In this document: in pieces, positions 1 to 8,712 of the stretch
How the letters are laid out: every line of letters starts with the position of its first letter
Numbering within the stretch: position 1 is the first letter of the stretch
Assembly (NCBI RefSeq): GCF_025685645.1
Contig: NZ_JAGSYF010000004.1
Coordinates: 124,001-188,000 of the forward strand
Direction of reading: 5' to 3'
Length of the DNA: 64,000 nucleotides
DNA from: Edaphobacter bradus
GTDB lineage: Bacteria > Acidobacteriota > Terriglobia > Terriglobales > Acidobacteriaceae
The notes under the pieces: model-generated
Told to the model about the DNA's origin: nothing
Seen by the model: only the letters and a program-made list of their open reading frames with translations
Database searches by the model: none
Program-made: the position numbers and the translations under genes

Positions 1-16
1 GTGTCGTAGGCGTCAT
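1..16 (-). CDS. 5' end of a probable ABC-2 type permease, cut by the left edge
   Basis: Two bases after the TAG stop of the ABC ATPase, the minus strand has an ATG followed by codons for Thr-Pro-Thr-Thr, and the frame then leaves the window. A permease gene directly downstream is the usual partner of a DrrA-type ATPase, so this is probably its start. Only five codons are visible, so the product is inferred from context alone. Confidence 0.35.
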
Positions 17-18
17 AA

Positions 19-960
19 CTACTCGCGAAGGTCTCTTCCCGTGAGCCGGATAAAGACCGTCTCCAGGCTGGTTTCCGTGATGGTCAGATCGCGCAGGCCG
101 TAAGGGTCGGCGGCGTTGACGACCTCCGAGATCAAACCCTCGGTGCCCTCTGCAAGAATCCGAACTCCTGTAGCTGTCGTCTCAACGCTGGCGACTCCGG
201 GGCGGCGTTCAAGCTCCTCAACCAGAACCGGAATCCCTTGCTGGCTGCGAAGATCAAGCTCGTACACCCGCTGCGCGCCAACCGAGTTCTTGAGCGCAGC
301 AGGCGTGTCCTCCACCAGAATCTTTCCGTGGTCGATGATGGCGACGCGGTCGCAGAGCTCGTCGGCCTCTTCCATGTAGTGCGTAGTCAGCACGACGGTG
401 ATGCCCTCTTCGCGCAGGCCGCGCACCGCCTCCCACATCGCGATGCGGCTCTGCGGATCGAGCCCTGCGCTCGGCTCATCCAGAAAGAGCACCTTGGGAT
501 GGTGTGCGATTGCGCGCGCAATCTGAACGCGCTGCGCCAGGCCACCCGAGAGCTGTGACGGATACGCATCGGCGCGCTCCGTAAGGTGAAACTGCTCCAG
601 AAGCTGGTTCGTCCGTTGCTTCGCATCCGCCCGCGAAAATCCGAAGAACAGGCAGTGGAAGTAGATGTTCTCGTAGATCGTGCACGCTCGGTCGAGTGTG
701 TTGTACTGCGGCACCACGCCGATGCCCCGCCGTGCCGCCGCCGGCGCTTCGATCACATCGATGCCCGCAATCCGCACCCTGCCTGCGGTTGGCAGCGCGC
801 GCGTCGTGCAGATGCTGATTGTCGTGGTCTTTCCCGCGCCGTTAGGCCCCAGAAGACCATACAACTCGCCTTCCTGCACGCCAAGGTCGATGCCGTCGAC
901 AGCGACAACGCGTTGTTTGCCGTCATACACCTTGCGGAGCCCTTCGATCTCAACAATCAC
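19..960 (-). CDS. ABC transporter ATP-binding protein, DrrA/CcmA-like exporter type
   Basis: ATPase subunit expected to power an ABC-2 permease at the cytoplasmic membrane. The product is about 313 residues. It has a Walker A motif (GPNGAGKTT, about residue 38), an ABC signature (LSGGLAQR, Leu-Ala where LSGGQ is usual, about 137), Walker B (LFLDEPSAGLDP) and an H-loop (TTHYMEEADELCD). The roughly 80-residue tail after the nucleotide-binding domain is typical of the DrrA family. I chose the GTG at 960 because GGAGG lies about ten bases upstream and residue 1 then leads straight into the family start IVEIEGLRK; an in-frame ATG at 1008 has no such support. It follows the membrane fusion gene by 75 bases. 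The substrate is unknown. Confidence 0.93.
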   Translation of the reverse strand: MIVEIEGLRKVYDGKQRVVAVDGIDLGVQEGELYGLLGPNGAGKTTTISICTTRALPTAGRVRIAGIDVIEAPAAARRGIGVVPQYNTLDRACTIYENIYFHCLFFGFSRADAKQRTNQLLEQFHLTERADAYPSQLSGGLAQRVQIARAIAHHPKVLFLDEPSAGLDPQSRIAMWEAVRGLREEGITVVLTTHYMEEADELCDRVAIIDHGKILVEDTPAALKNSVGAQRVYELDLRSQQGIPVLVEELERRPGVASVETTATGVRILAEGTEGLISEVVNAADPYGLRDLTITETSLETVFIRLTGRDLRE

Positions 961-1035
961 GGTTATCTTTCCTCCGTAGCCCCTATGCGCGGCCTGCCGC
1001 CCCAACACTTCAGATTATATGCATCGCCGTGTCAA

Positions 1036-2238
1036 TCAACGCTGCTGCGGCTGAACCTTCGCCCCATCCGTGACCGCGTCTCCCGGGCTCAGCACAACAA
1101 CATCGCCGGCCTTCAATCCGCCGACGACTTCAGTCTGCGTCCCCAGATCCCGCCCCAGCACGATCGACCGGAAGTGAGCAATATTATTGCTATCCACCAC
1201 TACTGCCTGCGGCCCCGAGGTGCGGATGACCAGCGCGTTTGCCGGAAGCAGCACAGGAGCCGGACCGCCTCGCGGCAGATCGAAGATGACCGTCGCATAC
1301 ATGCCCGGCAGAATATGCCCGTCGTTCCTCAGGTCCACCTCCACCAACAGTGTGCGCGTGCTGGGATCGATGCTCTGGCTCGTGCGCGCAACCCTCCCGG
1401 TATAAACCTTCCCGGGAAGCTCACGAAGCGCAACCCTGGCAAGGGAGTCCTTCCTCAGCCCCACAGCGCTGGCCTGCGGCACGCTCACGAAGACGCGGAT
1501 GGTATCTGCCTGACCGATGGTAAACATCTGGGTCACGCTGTTCTGGCTGCCCGAACTGATTAGCGAACCGGTATCGACCGAGCGCGACAGAATAATGCCG
1601 TTGAACGGAGCGACCACGCGGGCGAACGAAACCTGTTCTGTAAGGCTGCGGACATTGGCCTCGCCCGCCGCAATGTTGGCCTGCGCGGCGGCGACGGAAG
1701 CGGCATCCGCCCCGGCCTGGGCATATCTCTGGTCAGCATCCTGCTGCGCCACCACGCCCTCCTTCTGCAGGTTCTGCCACCGTTCATTTGTCACTTTGGA
1801 AAGCGCCGCGTTGGCCTGCGCCTGAGCCAGCTGCGCCTTGTTCTGGGCAACCGTTGCCCTCGCCTGCATCAGCGCCTGGTCGGTCTGCGGATCGTCGATC
1901 ACCGCCAGCAGTTGCCCCTTGTGTACGTGGTCGCCGATATCGACATACCGGGCCTTCAGGTAGCCGGAGGTACGCGCATAGATAGGAGTCTGATCAAACG
2001 CCTGCACGGTCGCTGGAAGCTCAATATGGCCACCGCTCTCGCCCTCCTTGAGGACCGTGGTCATCACCGTGGGCGGCCCTGCGGCCTCCTTGGCCTCAGC
2101 CTCCAGTGCATCTCTGTGGCGCAGCTTCGGCAGCAGGAACATAATGCCGACCAGAATCAGCATGAGAAAAAACGCCGCCGCACCAATGTAGGGTGCTCGG
2201 CTTGAGGATTGCGTTCCGGTCTGGGCGTTGTGCGTCAT
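1036..2238 (-). CDS. Efflux RND transporter periplasmic adaptor (membrane fusion protein)
   Basis: HlyD/AcrA-type adaptor of 400 residues that should bridge an inner-membrane pump and an outer-membrane channel. One N-terminal membrane helix (about residues 17-37) anchors it. A biotinyl-lipoyl-like half (ARYVDIGDHVHKGQLL) is followed by an alanine/glutamine-rich helical hairpin (about 125-200), then the second lipoyl half and beta-barrel (FNGIILSRSVDTGSLI). It lies 42 bases downstream of the RND pump gene and 75 bases upstream of the ABC ATPase, so it could serve either pump. No TolC-type channel gene is in the window. The sequence resembles the MdtA/CusB-like adaptors common beside large RND pumps; the substrate cannot be read from it. 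Confidence 0.93.
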   Translation of the reverse strand: MTHNAQTGTQSSSRAPYIGAAAFFLMLILVGIMFLLPKLRHRDALEAEAKEAAGPPTVMTTVLKEGESGGHIELPATVQAFDQTPIYARTSGYLKARYVDIGDHVHKGQLLAVIDDPQTDQALMQARATVAQNKAQLAQAQANAALSKVTNERWQNLQKEGVVAQQDADQRYAQAGADAASVAAAQANIAAGEANVRSLTEQVSFARVVAPFNGIILSRSVDTGSLISSGSQNSVTQMFTIGQADTIRVFVSVPQASAVGLRKDSLARVALRELPGKVYTGRVARTSQSIDPSTRTLLVEVDLRNDGHILPGMYATVIFDLPRGGPAPVLLPANALVIRTSGPQAVVVDSNNIAHFRSIVLGRDLGTQTEVVGGLKAGDVVVLSPGDAVTDGAKVQPQQR

Positions 2239-2280
2239 CGTTCTCTCTCAGGATAGGGTGTTTCGTGATATCTACGGTGG

Positions 2281-5200
2281 CTACTCCGGCAACTCTTCGA
2301 TCCGCATCGTCTCCGGATCATGCCGGCGCAGACGGCTGTAGATAATGGGCACCACCAGCAGCGTGGTAAACGTAGCGACGATCAGGCCGCCGATCACCGC
2401 GCGTCCCAGCGGAGCATTCTGCTCACCGCCTTCGCCCATGCCCAGTGACATCGGCAACATGCCGATGATCATGGCCAGTGCCGTCATCAGCACAGGACGC
2501 AGACGCGTCACGCCCGCCGCCGCTGCGGCCTCCAGCGCATTCATACCGGCCCTGCGCTGGTCGTTGGCGAACGTCACGATCAGGATGGAGTTCGCCGTCG
2601 CCACGCCGATCGTCATAATGGCCCCCATCAGCGAAGGCACGCTGAAGGTCGTTCCCGAAAGGAAGAGCATCCATAGAATGCCGCACGCCGCGCCCGGCAG
2701 CGCCGTCAGGATGATGAACGGGTCCAGCCAGCTCTGGAAGTTGACGACCATCAGCAGGTAGACCAGCAGCACAGCAAAGATCATCCCCAGTCCAAGGCCC
2801 GTGAAGGAGTCGCGCATGCTCGAAACCTGCCCGCGCATCGTGATCTGCGTGCCCGGTGGAACCTGCTTGCGATACTTGTCGATGATCTTGTCGATGTCGC
2901 GCGCCACGCCGCCCAGGTCGCGTCTGCTCGCCGAGGCGAAGACGTCGAAGACGGGCTGCACGTTGTAGTGGTTCGTCACCGCCGGACTGGTCGCGCGATC
3001 CACGCGCGCCAGGTTGTTCAGCAACTGCGGCCCGGGAGCGAAGCTGCTCGTATTCGCGGCAGGACTGTTATTCGCCGTGATTGGGATGCTCTCCAGCGCG
3101 GCAAGTGAGTCCAGTTTGTACTGAGGAGTCTGCACCACTACCTGATAGTTGACGCCGTTCTCCGGGTTCAGCCAGTAGTTCGGGGTCGCCTGCCCGCTGC
3201 CCGACAGCGCATACAGCATGCTGTTGGCGACGCTCGCCTCCGTCAGGCCAATCGTCTGGGCGCGGCTGCGATCGACGTTCACGCGAAACTCCGGAGCGTA
3301 CACCACCTGGTTGATGTGGACGTCGACGGCTCCCGGCACTCCGGCGACCTCCCGCCTGACTTTCTGCGCCAGAGCGTAGTTCGCATAAAACTGTCGTCCG
3401 CTGATCTGGATATCGATCGGCGCAGGCAGGCCGAAGTTTAAAATCTGATTAACGATGTCGGAAGCCTGAAAGTAGAACGTCACATCGGGAAACTTCTTGC
3501 GAAGAATCTCCCGCAGTCGTATCCGGTATCCCATTGTCGGATGGTGCTTCTCGTTGAGCGCGACCAGGATCTCGCCATCCTGCACATCGGTCAGGCTTCC
3601 ATCGCCGAAGGCCAGATTGAAGCTGCCATTCGGGATGCCGATGTCATCGAGGACCAGGGACAACTCGCTGGCTGGAATCTCCTGGCGAATCGTCGCATCG
3701 ATCTCGCCAAAGATGCGCTCGACCTCCTCAATGCGCGTCCCCGGAGCCGTGCGCACATGCAGGCGGAACGTGCCCGCATCGACGGCAGGGAAGAAGTCCT
3801 GCCCGATAAATGGAGCGAGGCAGGCCGAGAGCAACGCGAACAGCGCAAAGCATCCCAGCGAGAACGCGGCATGTTCCAGCACCCAGTGCAGCACCTTCTG
3901 GTAGCGCTGGCGAAACCGCTCGAACGCTGCATTGAAGCGGAAGTGAAGCCTCCAGAACAGGCCCGGCTTCGTCTTCTCCACGTAGCCGGCCTCGTGCTCC
4001 GCGTGGTCCTGATACATCTCCACCTCGCTGGCCAGCAGGAACTTGACCATCGTGGGAACCAGCGTGCGGGAGAGCAGATACGACGCCAGCATCGCAAACA
4101 CCACCGCCATCCCGAGCGGAGTGAAAAGACTCTTGGCTGCGCCCGACAGAAAGACCACCGGCACGAAGACAATGCAGATCGCCAGCGTCGAGACAAAGGC
4201 GGGAACCGCGATCTGCGCTGCGCCATCCAGAATCGCAGGCTCGATCTCCTTGCCCAGTCCCAGATTGCGGTGGATGTTTTCAATCTCCACCGTGGCGTCG
4301 TCCACCAGAATGCCGACCGCCAGTCCAAGTCCTCCCAGCGTCATCGTGTTCAGCGTCTGGCCCAGGAACTTCAGCACGATGATCGACGTCAGGATCGACA
4401 GCGGAATCGAGATGGCAACAATCACCGTGCTGCGCCAGCTGCCGAGGAACAGCAGAATCATCAGCGCCGTGAGGGTCGCGGCAATCACGGCTTCCTTCAC
4501 CACTCCCTGCAGCGCCGCGCGAACGAAGATCGACTGGTCGAACTGCAGATCGATCCTGAGGTCCCGTGACAGCCCTGCCTGGATCAGAGGCATCCGCTCG
4601 CGCACACGCTTGACGATATCCAGTGTCGATGCCGAAGCCGCTTTTAGGATGGTCAACAGTACCGCGCGTTGCCCGTTGACGCGCACGATATTCTGCTGAA
4701 TCGCTGCGCCATCGTGCACCTGGCCGATGTCGCGTATATAGATCATCGCGCCATTGATGCTCTTGATAGGAAGCTCATTGAGCTGATTGAGAATCTGCGG
4801 ACTCGCGTTCGTGCGGACAATATAGTCCGTCGTTCCCACCTTCGCCGTTCCCGCCGGCAGAATCAGGTTCTGCGCCGTCAGCGCATTGACCACGTCGGTT
4901 GGCGAAAGGCCCTTAGCGTATAGCTGCCCGAGGTCAAGGTCCACCATAATCTGCCGCGACTTGCCGCCATACGGCGCCGGAACCTGCGCTCCCTGTACCG
5001 TAGCCAGTTGCGTGCGCACAAATTGCAGGCCAAGGTCATAGAGGTCAGACTCGGAGAGCTTGTCGCTCGAAAGGACCGCCTGCAGAATCGGCACATTCGA
5101 CGCGCTGAACTGCAGAATGAAGGGCGGCGTTGTGCCCGGAGGAAGGACGCGCAGAATCGTCTGATTCACCGCCGTCACCTGCGCGACCGCGGCCTCGATC

Positions 5201-5502
5201 TTCGTGCCCGGCTGGAAGAAGACCTTGATGATGGAGACACCGCTGACGGACTGCGACTCGAGGTGCTCGATGTCGTTCACAGTCGTCGTCATCGCGCGTT
5301 CACTTATGGTCGTGAACCGCTTCTCCATCTCGTCGGGGCTCGTTCCTGAGTAGCTCCATACCATCGTCACCACGGGAATATCGATGGTCGGAAAGATGTC
5401 CGTGCTCATCGTCTCGATGCTCACGATGCCGAGGACGAGAATCAACACTGACATCACGACGAAGGTGTACGGCCGCCGTAGCGCCAGTCGAACAATCCAC
5501 AT
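2281..5502 (-). CDS. Efflux RND transporter permease subunit (AcrB/MdtBC-like)
   Basis: Inner-membrane proton-driven pump of 1073 residues, normal for the HAE1 family. The first helix follows MWIVRLALRRPYTF, and the twelve-helix, two-porter-domain duplication is recognisable. The paired acidic residues of TM4 that relay protons are present (VGILVDDATVEIEN, about residue 405), and the second half has the typical TM11-12 ending (LRPVLMTALAMIIGMLP). I start it at the ATG at 5502, preceded by AAGGAAG; the frame stays open 53 codons further upstream to 5661, but that stretch is low-quality and would precede the normal first helix. It is first in a minus-strand cluster with the adaptor and an ABC ATPase. 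The substrate is unknown. Confidence 0.95.
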   Translation of the reverse strand: MWIVRLALRRPYTFVVMSVLILVLGIVSIETMSTDIFPTIDIPVVTMVWSYSGTSPDEMEKRFTTISERAMTTTVNDIEHLESQSVSGVSIIKVFFQPGTKIEAAVAQVTAVNQTILRVLPPGTTPPFILQFSASNVPILQAVLSSDKLSESDLYDLGLQFVRTQLATVQGAQVPAPYGGKSRQIMVDLDLGQLYAKGLSPTDVVNALTAQNLILPAGTAKVGTTDYIVRTNASPQILNQLNELPIKSINGAMIYIRDIGQVHDGAAIQQNIVRVNGQRAVLLTILKAASASTLDIVKRVRERMPLIQAGLSRDLRIDLQFDQSIFVRAALQGVVKEAVIAATLTALMILLFLGSWRSTVIVAISIPLSILTSIIVLKFLGQTLNTMTLGGLGLAVGILVDDATVEIENIHRNLGLGKEIEPAILDGAAQIAVPAFVSTLAICIVFVPVVFLSGAAKSLFTPLGMAVVFAMLASYLLSRTLVPTMVKFLLASEVEMYQDHAEHEAGYVEKTKPGLFWRLHFRFNAAFERFRQRYQKVLHWVLEHAAFSLGCFALFALLSACLAPFIGQDFFPAVDAGTFRLHVRTAPGTRIEEVERIFGEIDATIRQEIPASELSLVLDDIGIPNGSFNLAFGDGSLTDVQDGEILVALNEKHHPTMGYRIRLREILRKKFPDVTFYFQASDIVNQILNFGLPAPIDIQISGRQFYANYALAQKVRREVAGVPGAVDVHINQVVYAPEFRVNVDRSRAQTIGLTEASVANSMLYALSGSGQATPNYWLNPENGVNYQVVVQTPQYKLDSLAALESIPITANNSPAANTSSFAPGPQLLNNLARVDRATSPAVTNHYNVQPVFDVFASASRRDLGGVARDIDKIIDKYRKQVPPGTQITMRGQVSSMRDSFTGLGLGMIFAVLLVYLLMVVNFQSWLDPFIILTALPGAACGILWMLFLSGTTFSVPSLMGAIMTIGVATANSILIVTFANDQRRAGMNALEAAAAAGVTRLRPVLMTALAMIIGMLPMSLGMGEGGEQNAPLGRAVIGGLIVATFTTLLVVPIIYSRLRRHDPETMRIEELPE

Positions 5503-5734
5503 ATCAGCTTCCTTGGTGTGTGCAGGTCTGACCTTACGACGAAACCTGCACCGGTTTGGTTTCAGCGAGAACTCAGCCCGAGAATCCAGCATTGGATCGA
5601 TCGTGCGATTAACGGTTTCGCCGACCCGAATCGGCCCTGTTGGCCCGACACTCCCACGCATGAGTTCCTTAGAGGTTGCATCTTATTGTTTTTGCGGCAC
5701 ATCCTTTAAGCATAGGACTTTACATTCGACGGCG

Positions 5735-5740
5735 TAGAAT
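5735..5740 (+). promoter_or_regulatory. -10-like TAGAAT upstream of the small 73-residue gene
   Basis: TAGAAT lies so that transcription would begin around 5747. That gives a leader of about 27 bases to the GTG start at 5774, or a leaderless message if the ATG at 5747 were used. No convincing -35 box was seen. Confidence 0.3.
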
Positions 5741-5773
5741 GACTATATGTCGCGTGGATGGGAGAGCAAATCA

Positions 5774-5995
5774 GTGGAAGAACAGCAATCACAGGCAGAC
5801 GCACCCAAGCCCGATAGTTCCGCCGCTCGCACCGAAGACGCCGAGCGCAAACGGCAGCGGCAGGCACTTGAGCTGCAACGCGAACGCATCCTCTCGGAGC
5901 GGACCTCCAGCCCGCACCGGCGATCGGCTTTGGCTTACGCCCTGGCCGACATCGAGGAGAAGCTTGCCGAACTCGGCTGGTCCGTGCATATGTAA
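5774..5995 (+). CDS. Small charged hypothetical protein
   Basis: A 73-residue hydrophilic protein of unknown function. It has a disordered, Gln/Ala/Asp-rich N-terminus, a basic helical middle (RKRQRQALELQRERIL, about residues 25-40) and an acidic amphipathic helix near the end (ADIEEKLAELGW). It has no signal peptide and no membrane segment. The frame also opens at an ATG at 5747, but I prefer the GTG at 5774 because GGAGAG lies seven bases before it and nothing similar precedes 5747. It stands alone between the divergent RND gene and the convergent SDR gene. Coding character rests on the ribosome binding site and the regular helix pattern, not on a recognised family. Confidence 0.6.
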   Translation: MEEQQSQADAPKPDSSAARTEDAERKRQRQALELQRERILSERTSSPHRRSALAYALADIEEKLAELGWSVHM

Positions 5996-6013
5996 CTGTG
6001 GCGCTGCTGCGCT

Positions 6014-6787
6014 TCAGCTATGTCGATGAAAGACCACCGAGTTGGCCTGGTCGATCGTCGTCATAACTACCGTGTGGATGTTGACATGCGCCGGGCGCGA
6101 GGCCGCCCACACGATGGCATCCGCCAGGTCCTCCGGCTGAAGCGGCGTAATGTTCTGGTACACCTTCTCCGCCCGCTCCCTATCGCCACGAAACCTCACT
6201 TCGCTGAACTCCGTCTCCACCATCCCCGCATCCACTGACGTCACGCGCACCGGCGTTCCCATCAGATCGATCTTCAGCCCTTCGCTGATCGACTTCTCCG
6301 CCGCCTTCGTTGCGCAGTACACCGCGCCATTCGCATACGTAATATAGGCCGCCGTCGATCCCAGGTTGACGACATGGCCCCGGCCCCGCGACACCATTCC
6401 CGGCACGACGGCGCGTGTCACATACAGCAGCCCCTTAACATTGGTGTCGATCATCTCTTCCCAGTTCTGCGGATCGTCCTCGTAGACCTTGGTCAGCCCT
6501 CGGCTCAGGCCGGCGTTGTTCACCAGAACATCGATCTCGCTCCACTCGGCCGGCAGCGCCGCAATCGCTGCCTCAACTGCCGCGCGGTCCTGAACGTCGA
6601 CCTCAAAGCTCGCAACAGCCTTTGCTCCAGCTGCCGTCAGTGAAGGCTCCAGCTCCTTGAGCCGGTCCACACGCCGCGCACACACTAGCACCCGCGAGCC
6701 CTCGCGTGCAAAAGCCATAGCGGTCGCCCGGCCAATTCCGGAGCTCGCGCCCGTAATCAAGACTGTCTTCCCTTGTAGAGATCCCAT
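6014..6787 (-). CDS. SDR family NAD(P)-dependent oxidoreductase (YdfG-like)
   Basis: Classical short-chain dehydrogenase of 257 residues, cytosolic. The cofactor loop is TGASSGIGRA near the N-terminus, followed by a basic patch (CARRVDR) that usually goes with NADPH preference. NNAG follows at about residue 90, and the catalytic Ser-Tyr-Lys set is seen as the serine in NLGSTAAY and the YCATK motif at about 158. The order and the C-terminal region (LQPEDLADAIVWAASRP) fit the YdfG/serine-3-dehydrogenase group, whose members reduce 3-hydroxy acids or malonic semialdehyde, but the exact substrate is not certain. It is downstream of, and separated by a strong terminator from, the OmpA-family gene. 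Confidence 0.92.
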   Translation of the reverse strand: MGSLQGKTVLITGASSGIGRATAMAFAREGSRVLVCARRVDRLKELEPSLTAAGAKAVASFEVDVQDRAAVEAAIAALPAEWSEIDVLVNNAGLSRGLTKVYEDDPQNWEEMIDTNVKGLLYVTRAVVPGMVSRGRGHVVNLGSTAAYITYANGAVYCATKAAEKSISEGLKIDLMGTPVRVTSVDAGMVETEFSEVRFRGDRERAEKVYQNITPLQPEDLADAIVWAASRPAHVNIHTVVMTTIDQANSVVFHRHS

Positions 6788-6800
6788 GCCTTCTTATAAC

Positions 6801-6835
6801 CAAAAAACGAAGAGGCCGCACGAAGCGGCCTCTTC
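6801..6835 (-). terminator. Intrinsic terminator of the OmpA-family gene
   Basis: A perfect ten-base stem (GAAGAGGCCG at 6809-6818 with CGGCCTCTTC at 6826-6835) is followed on the minus strand by six T residues. It lies between the OmpA-family stop and the SDR start and should stop transcription from upstream. Confidence 0.8.
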
Positions 6836-6852
6836 CGTCATTCCCCCGTGCA

Positions 6853-8511
6853 TTACTGCGGCGGGGTTGAGGTTCCCGTCTCTGCAGCAGCACCAGGCGC
6901 AGCAGCGGCCTCCGAATCCTCCGGCGCGCTCGACTGCACGCCGATCGCGTCGCCTGAGACGACGAGCTGCACGCGCCGGTTCTGCGCGCGTCCTGCCGCT
7001 GTCTTGTTATCGGCGACCGGCTTGTTCTCGCCATACCCGGCCGCCGCAATGTTGCCCTCTGCGACGCCTTGTCCCACCAGGAACTCCCGCACGGCGCCGG
7101 CCCGGTTCTCCGAGAGCTTCTGGTTAAACTCCGGGGTGCCCGTGCTGTCTGTATAGCCCTCAACCTGCAGCTTCAGCCCTGGGTACGCCTGCAGAATGCC
7201 CGCCACCTTCGCCAGGCTGATCTGCGTATTCGGCTTCAGCGTGTACTTGCCCGTATCGAACAGCACGTCCGACATATTCACAATCAGGCCGCGCGCCGTC
7301 TCGCTCGTCGCAAGCACGCTGTTCAACTGCGAGCGCAGCTTCTCGCGGGCTTCGGTTGCGCTCTGTGCGCTCTTTGCAGACTCCGCGGCCTTGGCCTGGG
7401 CGGCTGCAGCTTCTGCCTCCGCGCGGGCGCGCTCGGCGTCGGCCTGGGCCTTGGCGGCCGCGGCGCGCTCTGCCTCAAGCTGGGCCTGTTGTGCCTGCAG
7501 TTGCGCCTGCTGTGCCTGCATCTGTGCCTGCTGCGCCTGCAACTGGGCCTGCTGCGCCTGAGTCTCCGCATCGCGCTTGGCCATCTCGGCGTTCATCTGA
7601 CGCTCCGCAGCCTGCTTGCGCAGCGTCACCAGCCGGGCATCCTCGGAGCGTTGCACCGCCTGGCGCGCGAAGGTGATTTCCATCTTGCGGTCCGGTTTCT
7701 TGCCGCGATCGATATCAGCCGCATTCTTCAGGTCCTGCATCGCCTCGCGCAGGATGTCCGGAGCATATTTATCTGCCTCAGCCTGCTGCGCAATGCGAAC
7801 TGCATTGTTGGCCTGGTAGAACTCAAGCGGAGACTTCTCATTCCGCGTAATCGGATTCGCGATCGTCTTCGCTCCATCGGTCTCCGCATACGTTCCACGC
7901 GGAAGCAGCAGATAGTGCGCGTTCACCTTCTCCAGAACGCCGTTTGTCTTGTCTTGAAGGATCTGGTTCTGCAGCACAACCACGTCGCTCGGCTGCGTCA
8001 CGGAGAAGTAAGGCTCCGCCGTCACCACAAGCCCAAACGACTGCAGCGCCGTCGTCACCGTAATGTCGTTCTTCGTACCTGCCGGTAGAACCTCGCCCAG
8101 GTTACTCGGGCGGCCATCGGGAGTAATCGCCCACAGCACATAGGTCAGGTACTCCGCGCCAAAGCTATTGGCAGGCGGCAATCCCTGAAACCTTGCTTCG
8201 ATCACAATGCCGCCGCGCTCGCTGGTCACCTTCGCCTCGCCCTTGGCCAGTGGCAGCAGAGTCGTTCCCTTGAACGCAAGCATCGTATAGCCGGTGCGAT
8301 GCAGGAAGTTCACCGCGTCCAGATCGCGCTGCACCACCTTCACCCGGTACAGGTAGACGCCATCGTCCTGCTTTGTAATTGCATTCTCTTTTTGCTCCGG
8401 CGAGGTCTGCGCAGTTGGATTTGCTTCCTGAGCATGGAGGACGCCCGAGTAGTTGGGGAGGATCAGACCCATCAAAGCCAGGGCCGAAAAAAACCGTTCA
8501 TTCGTTCTCAT
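6853..8511 (-). CDS. OmpA-family peptidoglycan-binding outer membrane protein with coiled coil
   Basis: An envelope protein of 552 residues. A signal peptide covers about the first 27 residues (cleavage near LHAQEA). A beta-rich N-terminal region of unknown family (about 45-225) is followed by a helical region, then a long Gln/Ala coiled coil (about 300-395) built partly from seven-residue repeats. The last 130 residues are an OmpA-like domain with the peptidoglycan-contact sequence GYTDSTG, NRAGAVREFL and AQNRRVQLVV. I start at the ATG at 8511, with AAGGAG eleven bases upstream; an upstream ATG at 8541 would put ten extra residues before the signal peptide. It probably links outer membrane or periplasmic structures to the cell wall. 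Confidence 0.92.
   Translation of the reverse strand: MRTNERFFSALALMGLILPNYSGVLHAQEANPTAQTSPEQKENAITKQDDGVYLYRVKVVQRDLDAVNFLHRTGYTMLAFKGTTLLPLAKGEAKVTSERGGIVIEARFQGLPPANSFGAEYLTYVLWAITPDGRPSNLGEVLPAGTKNDITVTTALQSFGLVVTAEPYFSVTQPSDVVVLQNQILQDKTNGVLEKVNAHYLLLPRGTYAETDGAKTIANPITRNEKSPLEFYQANNAVRIAQQAEADKYAPDILREAMQDLKNAADIDRGKKPDRKMEITFARQAVQRSEDARLVTLRKQAAERQMNAEMAKRDAETQAQQAQLQAQQAQMQAQQAQLQAQQAQLEAERAAAAKAQADAERARAEAEAAAAQAKAAESAKSAQSATEAREKLRSQLNSVLATSETARGLIVNMSDVLFDTGKYTLKPNTQISLAKVAGILQAYPGLKLQVEGYTDSTGTPEFNQKLSENRAGAVREFLVGQGVAEGNIAAAGYGENKPVADNKTAAGRAQNRRVQLVVSGDAIGVQSSAPEDSEAAAAPGAAAETGTSTPPQ
7481..7564 (-). repeat. Four tandem 21-bp units encoding coiled-coil heptads
   Basis: Units at 7481-7501, 7502-7522, 7523-7543 and 7544-7564 share the pattern TGNGCCTGCTGNGCCTGCANN. 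On the minus strand they encode near-identical QAQQAQL-type heptads inside the OmpA-family protein, so copy number may vary between strains. Confidence 0.85.
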
Positions 8512-8640
8512 GGGGATGCTTTCTCCTTGGTAGTGCGGCAAGTGCCGCTTGTAAGGTACTAAGGTAATTTACTGACAGCAACCACTATTTAGATGCGATG
8601 CGTCTGCCGGGGGAAAAGGCAGCCTGCAAGCCCTACAAAA

Positions 8641-8682
8641 TAAACGCCCCGCATTTCGTCGCCTGCTGGCGGCAAAATGCGG
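8641..8682 (-). terminator. Probable terminator of the GvpL/F-like gene
   Basis: A CCGCATTT arm at 8649-8656 pairs with AAATGCGG at 8675-8682, with a further GCC/GGC inner stem. On the minus strand it is followed by the T-rich GTTTATTTT. It lies 31 bases after the GvpL/F-like stop. Confidence 0.5.
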
Positions 8683-8712
8683 AGCGCGATATGTGAGCCC
8701 TGCGTAACGTTG

